From Chrysomallon squamiferum (taxonomy: Eukaryota; Mollusca; Gastropoda; Neomphalida; Peltospiridae), in contig CM022676.1 of the NCBI GenBank assembly GCA_012295275.1, positions 8,169,586 to 8,233,585 of the forward strand: a stretch of 64,000 nucleotides of DNA. Direction: 5' to 3'. This document shows, piece by piece, positions 58,370 to 64,000 of the stretch (positions are counted from its first letter, which is position 1; each line of letters starts with the position of its first letter). The notes beneath the pieces were generated by a model, which had not been told where the DNA came from, did no database searches, and was given only the letters and a program-made list of their open reading frames with translations. A program made the position numbers and the translations under genes.

Positions 58370-58765
58370 GCTGAGTACTTTAATACTAAGTACTATAATT
58401 ACATTCATCATGAAAGGATGAGCAACAAGCACAATAATTGACAGAAAAACGGAGAATTATTTTTAATATTTGGTTGTCACAATTTTTTTTTTTTTTATGT
58501 TTGTGTAGAGAGTGTATATTTAAATAGCAAGAGATACATTCGTATATACATCAATACAAACTTGCAAATATACATAGATAAATACAAAGTTGCACATATA
58601 CGTAAATAAATACATAAAAAATATGTGTATGACTATGTCCACGAGTGTGGTTATGTGTATAGTGCATATCTTCATATATATATATATATATATGAAGATA
58701 TACATGTATACATAACCACACACGTGGACATAGTCATATATATATATATTATATAGGCTCGTAAG

Positions 58766-58821
<56 letters not shown>

Positions 58822-58856
58822 GTATGTATATATATATGTTATGTATGGATGTATGT

Positions 58857-58904
<48 letters not shown>

Positions 58905-59079
58905 CGAACAAAATGTATGAAACCGGTGCAAACGTACGTCATAACGCTATAAAAGAATGACGTCACTGTTATTATCGGACATGCCTTCTCGTAAGTCTGC
59001 CGTTCTGCCGTAATGTTAATGAGTCTATAGTTTCAAGGCTTCTGCATGCGTTTCGTGCCTGCATTGTAAATTATATAAA
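57685..59079. other. Intergenic between the membrane protein and the second GTPase
   Basis: No exon is seen. (TTA)n at 58309-58368, (AT)n at 58137-58166, (GT)n at 58778-58802 and 58860-58903, and a hairpin-forming inverted repeat at 58622-58740. The 130 bp just before 59080, unlike the rest, is not simple sequence and has TGACGTCA (58959-58966), a CRE-like site that may belong to the GTPase promoter. Confidence 0.6.
58622..58740. repeat. Imperfect inverted repeat, long hairpin
   Basis: Two arms of about 58 bp (58622-58680 and 58682-58740) pair around a TATATA centre. The left arm has GACTATGTCCACGAGTGTGG, the right CCACACACGTGGACATAGTC. It has no coding sense. It could be a small MITE-like element or a hairpin RNA precursor; sequence alone does not tell. 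Confidence 0.7.
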
Positions 59080-59409
59080 TTGGTAATGGAGGGAATAGAG
59101 ATGGGAACGTGTGTGCATACAGTTTTAGAGCTGAGAAGTACGATTTGTTCCATGCTGCAGCAAAAGCCGCTGAACGTGATTCTGATCGGCTGTCAGGGCG
59201 TAGGAAAGTCAGCTTTTATTAATACAATAGCAGCAGCCGTCTCGCAAGACAAATGGCGGGAACACGCTTATTCCGGTTTGAGAGAAAACGACGGAGAACC
59301 GATGACCAATTTTACCATGAGGCAAAAACCTAAGTGGCTTCATTCTAATACATAAATATATACCCATGAAGATCTTCGTACATACATACGTATATATACA
59401 TACATAGTA

Positions 59410-59446
<37 letters not shown>

Positions 59447-59968
59447 TGTCTATGTGGAGTCTAATCAGACGTACATATTCAAATCTTAAAATACATACTT
59501 GAATACATACATATATACACACGTACATACATACATATTCATTCATACATATATAGATGCATATACGCATACATGCATTCTTATATACATAGATACATAT
59601 ACACACATACTTATATACATACATACATGCACACACACACACACACACACACATTAAATCTGGAAAAGTATAGAACACCAAATCAAACGATGGGTTGTTT
59701 TAAATTATTTACTTACCTGATTGTTCATGATTATTGCTCTCCAGGTTTCCAAGATGCTGTCAGCCATCAGGTCTGTTTGCAGATAAACTTCCCACTTTGA
59801 TAGACACGCCTGGATTTCCAGACACCATTGATAAAACTTGGGAAAAAATTCTGCAAGTATGTTACAGAGCTTGTAGCGTTTAAAGCAGTTATAATCCACC
59901 AGACAATAGATGCTGAGCAATTTCAGTTTGTCAATGGGCGACATTGATTTTATCTATTTTATCTACAC

Positions 59969-60064
<96 letters not shown>

Positions 60065-60807
60065 GAGAGAGAGAAAACGAAAGACAGAGAGAGTGAATGA
60101 GATGCAGATTTGTATTTACTTTTGAGTATCAGTATTTTACTTTTGATTTGATTTGATTTTATTAATATGATATAACGTTGACTATAATTTTTTTTTAATA
60201 ATAATTTTTAAAAAAAGAAGATAAAATAGTCTTGATCCTAAAAAGAAAGCATGTAGCGGAGAAACTATCACATAATATTATATAGAGATCAGGATCCATC
60301 AACATTAAAGTAGTGTGTTTGTGTATCTTCGATTGTTTTTATGTTTGTACGAGACTTCCTAATTACTGGGCGTCCATATTTAGGTTCACTTGGGATGTTT
60401 GTTTCATACTTAAAAACAGTTCTAGGGCCCGTCTTTGCGTTAGCGTCAGGGTTCTTGAAACTTTTTCTAACAAGCTAAAATATTTGGAAATCTTTTCATT
60501 CTTTGTTTTCTTTTCTAGCTTCTCTTTTACGGGAGAATTCCAGAAAATGAAGATCTTAAATTTGCGTACGATTACCTGAAACGAGAACAGATTCGACTAC
60601 CAAGGTATTTACTGAAAGATGACAGTCTGAAAGTAGACCGTGTCATATTTGTTTGTTCCGCTAATGAAGAAGCACCAATTGCTTTAATTGATGCTGTGAT
60701 GCGAGCCGCTAGACCGGTTTCCAGTGCTTGTCGAAGAAGTAAGTGTTCAGGGGAGTTAATTAATTTAAAGCAGTGAGAGTTACCTAACTTGCTGAAATCT
60801 TCATCTG

Positions 60808-60838
<31 letters not shown>

Positions 60839-61424
60839 TTGTTGTTGTTGCTGTTACTACTAATATTATTATTGTTGTTGTAGTTCTGCTGTTTTGTTAT
60901 TGTTGTTGTTGTTGTTCTTTCAAAGCGGGTTTGACACTTTTTCAGCAATTCCTGTCTTCTGTGTGATGACAAAAAGTGACATAGTTAGTTCGCCAGACGA
61001 CGAGAAAGTCAAAGCTACTCAGAAAACTGTTCTTGGTAGACTTGGCCTTCTGGGCTCCGAAAACCGATTTCTCTTGTGCAAGAACTACTGCGGCGACACG
61101 GACCCCGCCAACGAACGGACGAGAAGGACGAAGGCGGAGTTCGATAAGCCGATACTCGAGTTTCTCATTCAGGTCTGTGATCCAGCGATTAACGTCATCC
61201 ACGATGAAGAGAATTTCCCGGTATCGCTCTACTTCCAGGAATATTTTAATCCCTATGCTACCGGCGTAGTCGGCGTTTTTACTATCGTCATTGTGGTCAC
61301 GTATTTTGCTTGTTTCGTCATTATTGTACTAGCCTCGGTTCTGTACTATCTTTCGAGAAAGAATAAATTGCGGTGTTCTTATGACGGCTTTGCCGTTAAT
61401 CCAAATCTTCGTAATTGTGAATGA
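59080..61424 (+). CDS. Membrane-anchored P-loop GTPase paralogue, G3 exon not found
   Basis: Exons seen: 59080-59333 (phase 2, weak donor AA|GTGGCT), 60519-60738 (phase 0 to 1) and 60946-61424. The first has the P-loop GCQGVGKSA (residues 37-45) and DKWREHAYSG, as in the gene at 23.8-28.3 kb. The second matches that gene's end of exon 3 plus exon 4 (LLFYGRIPE, then LKVDRVIFVCSA). The third has G4 TKSD and ends in one long membrane stretch (residues GVVGVFTIVIVVTYFACFVI onward) and a short basic tail. Between the first two exons about 40 codons with the G3 motif (DIAGF in the paralogue) should appear; I find none on the plus strand of 59334-60518. So either the exon is lost, hidden by mis-assembly, or the gene is decaying. 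The first intron of the paralogue, which splits the P-loop, is absent here. Confidence 0.65.
59717..59944 (-). CDS. Orphan coding exon nested in the GTPase intron, minus strand
   Basis: An ATG-started open frame of exactly 76 codons (MSPIDKLKLLSIYCLVDYNC at its start) ends at a perfect CAG|GTAAGT donor on the minus strand, phase 0. Composition is balanced (Trp, Cys, Tyr, Phe) and not repetitive, unlike the microsatellite frames around. It looks all-helical, and I wondered about a CARD-like or other death-fold module, but no motif is firm. The next exon would lie below 59700 on the minus strand; I did not find it. It occupies the place of the missing G3 exon of the host gene. Confidence 0.45.
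59971..60075. repeat. (GA)n tract
   Basis: About 100 bp of GA just upstream (on the minus strand) of the orphan exon's start codon. Arg/Glu open frames are artefacts. Confidence 0.97.
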
Positions 61425-62366
61425 TCTTTATTTACAATCCTTTATTTATTTATTTATTTATTTGTTTGTTTGTTTGTTGTTGTTTTTTTTTTTTTTTTTT
61501 TTTTTTTTTTGATGCTAATGCTTTGATTTGAATCGATTCCGCTGTAATTGATTCGATTCGATGTCATTTCATTCGATTCCATTCCATTCGATTTGATTTG
61601 ATTTATTTGATTCGATTCCATTCGATTTGTTTCAATTTGATTTGGTTTGATTTTATTTGTTTCGATTTGATTTGATTTGATTTGATTAGATTGATTTAAA
61701 CGGCATTTGGTTAGATTCGATTCGATTCGATTCCATATGACTCGATTGCGTTTCTTTAGATTCAATACGAAACGATAGGATACACTATGATATGATTTGA
61801 TTTCAATCTGTATGATAGGATAGGATAGGATAGGATAGGATAGGATAGGATACGATATGACTGGGTTTTATTTGATTTAATTTGATTCAGTTCGATTCGA
61901 CCACACAGGGTATGATATGTTGTAATATGATATATTTTGATTTGATCTGATTCGGCTCGATACGATGCAATACGGTTTGATCCGATTCGATACTATTCAC
62001 TATATGATATGATATAATCTGATTTCGATGATTCGATACAGTTTGAAACAATTCAGTTTCTCTTTATTTTATGTAATTTCAATTTATCTTTATTTTATGT
62101 AATTTCAATTTACTTATTTTATGTATTATTACTTTTGTTTTACACTATATTAAAAAAAAAAAAAAATCTATTACTTAATTTTTGTTGTCATGTAGTGAAA
62201 TTTCAATTCATTTGAAATTTATATTTTTAATATCTTATAAATGTATTTCAGTTTTCATACCTGGGTTCAGAGCATAATGGTACAAGCTGGAAATCGAAAG
62301 TGTGTAAACATTTAGAAAATTTGCTTGTATTTATTATTATTGTTGTTATTGTTGTTGTTGTTGTTA

Positions 62367-62424
<58 letters not shown>

Positions 62425-62695
62425 ATAAATATATTTATGAACTTTCTAATCATAGACTGGTTTGTTATGTATGAACGACACTGTATCTATATATGTATGT
62501 ACGTATACATGTGTGTGTGTGTGTGTATATGTAAATATATTATGTATGTATACACATTCACATACATGTCAGAATACAGAATGTACATATGTTTTGTCTC
62601 TCTGTGTGTCTGTGTGAATATCTGTATTTGTGTGTACGTGGATGTGTGCGCGCGCGTTTGTGTGCAAGCAAACAATAACACAGATTTCTAGTAAA
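61425..62695. other. Intergenic; GATTC/GATTT satellite-like tract
   Basis: Poly(T) at 61482-61510 is followed by about 530 bp (61511-62045) of degenerate 5-bp units (GATTC, GATTT, GATTC), including a pure GATAG run at 61815-61852 (TAGGATAGGATAGGATAGGA). (TTA)n at 62368-62422 and TG/TA mixtures at 62480-62560. No gene is seen; the minus-strand frame rich in Asn, Gln and Ser is a translation of the pentamers. Confidence 0.8.
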
Positions 62696-62804
62696 TCAGT
62701 CGTTTATTTCATGCTCCATGTAGGCATACGCCGAAATTGTCTCCGCATTGACGTACAAACCGTCGTATTCATCTGAAAAATTACCTCAAATCTTAGCTCC
62801 CATG

Positions 62805-62842
<38 letters not shown>

Positions 62843-63233
62843 GAAAATACTAATACTATTAAAGTCACTTTGTGGAATACACCATGAAGTGTGACGTCAG
62901 AACGTATTGGCTCATTACGTAATTATTAATTTTTTATTAGCCTATATCGTCAGCTCGACGAGACTTGCAGAAATCGGTCAGCCATTTTGAAACTGCAATT
63001 GAAAGAAAACAACCGTGTCTGTGACAGTGGAATGTCTTTTTTCTAACAATCTATCCATGGTCGTTGCTGAAACTGACAACATTGTCGTTTCATTCGTATA
63101 ATCAACGCCATCGTCAGCATCCATATTATATATATATATACACTATTTTTACGAAGAACAACAGAACAGAGGTAATTCTTATCATCATCATTATTGCCAG
63201 TACTATGAATCAGTTAACATTTATTGAAAATAT

Positions 63234-63326
<93 letters not shown>

Positions 63327-63726
63327 AAAACAAAAAGCAAGAGAGAGAGAGAGAGATGAAAAACAAAAAGCAAGAGAGAGAGAGAGAGTTTTAATATTGA
63401 TATATCACCTTTATCAAAATGAACATTATTTCTGGGTTTTCTAGGATTCATCTTTGGTTCAGTTTCTTCTGTTTCTGAGTAAGATAAAATAAAAGTTGAT
63501 GAATATTTATTAAAGATTAAAAGAAAGAGAAAGGGACAGAAAGAAAGAAAAAAAAAATAAACACAAACAAACAAACAAACAATTAAATAAATAAATTCAT
63601 AAATAAAAAAAAATAAAATAAAATAAAGTAAGATAAATAAAAAAAAATGAAATGAAATATAATATAATATACCATTCGTTTGTGTTTCAGATGTTTTCTT
63701 CTGTGATCTCCGTCTTCGAATTATAA
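62696..63726 (-). CDS. Cytoplasmic tail of a receptor-like protein (3' part only)
   Basis: Three small minus-strand exons join in phase 1: 63673-63726, 63409-63474 and 62696-62772 (stop). They encode about 65 residues. The first begins (V)IIRRRRSQKK, a typical basic stop-transfer patch just after a membrane segment, which itself must lie beyond the window's right end. The last exon has four Tyr: YDGLY (YxxL), YVNA (YxN, the Grb2-type SH2 site) and YAYM (YxxM, the PI3-kinase p85 type). The pattern suits a single-pass immune- or growth-type receptor with phosphotyrosine signalling. Short exons with phase-1 joins are common in such tails. Extracellular domains are not in view, so the receptor class is unknown. 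Confidence 0.65.
63235..63385. repeat. (GA)n with GATGAAAAACAAAAAGCAA inserts
   Basis: About 88 bp of GA (63235-63322), then two copies of a 19-bp insert with shorter GA runs. It lies in the last intron of the receptor-tail gene. Confidence 0.97.
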
Positions 63727-63806
63727 CTAAAATAATAAAATTTCAGAAGAACAAAATAAGACATAACAACATATTATTTATTTGTTTATTATTATTATTA
63801 CTATAT

Positions 63807-63841
<35 letters not shown>

Positions 63842-64000
63842 TTTTACTGTTACAATAAAATATTTGGTATCGTTGAATTTTGCTTTATTTCCCGTTCTAA
63901 GGAAAGCTCTATCAAGGACTTTGATGGTAAATGTTAAACCAAGGTATATAGCTACATGTTTGACATCTTCTGCCGACATTTACTGAATAATTATATAACA
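63727..64000. other. Right edge; intron of the receptor-like gene
   Basis: (TTTA)n at 63806-63843. A 46-codon minus-strand frame (63840-63980; starts MSAEDVKHVAIYLGL) is open and preceded by an AG, so it might be an exon of the same or another gene, but it has no clear donor and no membrane segment. I leave it uncalled. Confidence 0.4.

Noticed and set aside
61454-61765. 103-aa minus-strand frame rich in Asn, Gln, Ser
   Set aside because: It is a translation of degenerate GATTC/GATTT pentamers and poly(T).
63840-63980. 46-codon minus-strand frame near the right edge
   Set aside because: No clear donor and no membrane segment, so it does not fit as the missing receptor exon; too little evidence to call.

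Overview
This window is eukaryotic, intron-rich and very AT- and microsatellite-rich, with short introns, (TTA)n, (AC)n and (GA)n tracts, tRNA-derived SINE-like and Tigger-like insertions, and two 200-base N gaps (33378-33577 and 51301-51500). The mix of a Hint protein with a small cysteine-rich head, PAN/EGF secreted proteins, expanded BTB-BACK-PHR genes and IFI44-like GTPases suggests a lophotrochozoan, perhaps a mollusc. That is an inference; no single sequence proves it.

Left part (1-18.3 kb). A six-exon gene at 626-4448 (+) encodes a secreted protein of about 262 aa: a small Cys-rich N-terminus fused to a hedgehog-type Hint domain. It is followed by three paralogous secreted PAN-EGF-PAN genes with identical exon lengths (322, 132 and 254 nt, phase-1 introns): 6141-8186 (-), 10725-12814 (+) and 16601-17961 (+). 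The first two lie in a large inverted duplication (arms about 4.5-8.4 and 10.5-14.9 kb). The third is a direct copy. Each gene is followed by a related minisatellite whose core is TGAAATACGT.

Middle part (20.3-28.3 kb). A membrane coiled-coil protein, partly resolved (exons 20282-22394, +), is convergent with a five-exon, 431-aa GTPase with two C-terminal membrane segments (23835-28334, -). A Tigger-like element sits in the GTPase's first intron, about 22 bp from the splice acceptor.

Right-middle part (29.9-54.9 kb). A duplicated structure is laid out as A (29.9-33.4), gap, B (33.6-41.5), B' (41.5-49.4), B'' (49.4-51.3), gap, A' (51.5-54.9). Each B unit of about 8 kb holds a BTB-BACK-PHR gene. 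The first is intact (463 aa). The second has a 125-bp frameshifting deletion in its BTB exon. The third is only an edge fragment with a stop. Block A holds a broken copy of the first exon of the gene that starts in A'.

Right part (54.1-64 kb). An intact five-exon gene encodes a 516-aa protein with two membrane segments and a glycosylatable loop (54122-57684, +). It is followed on the same strand by a second membrane-anchored GTPase (59080-61424) that seems to lack the exon with its G3 (DxxG) motif. A well-spliced minus-strand exon of unknown family lies in that place. The window ends with the cytoplasmic tail of a receptor-like protein on the minus strand (62696-63726) that carries SH2-binding-type tyrosine motifs.

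Taken together, the window holds small lineage-expanded families: membrane coiled-coil proteins next to membrane-anchored GTPases (seen twice), fast-diverging BTB-BACK-PHR proteins and fast-diverging secreted PAN proteins. This looks like a dynamic recognition or defence-type region. The sequence does not prove an immune function.
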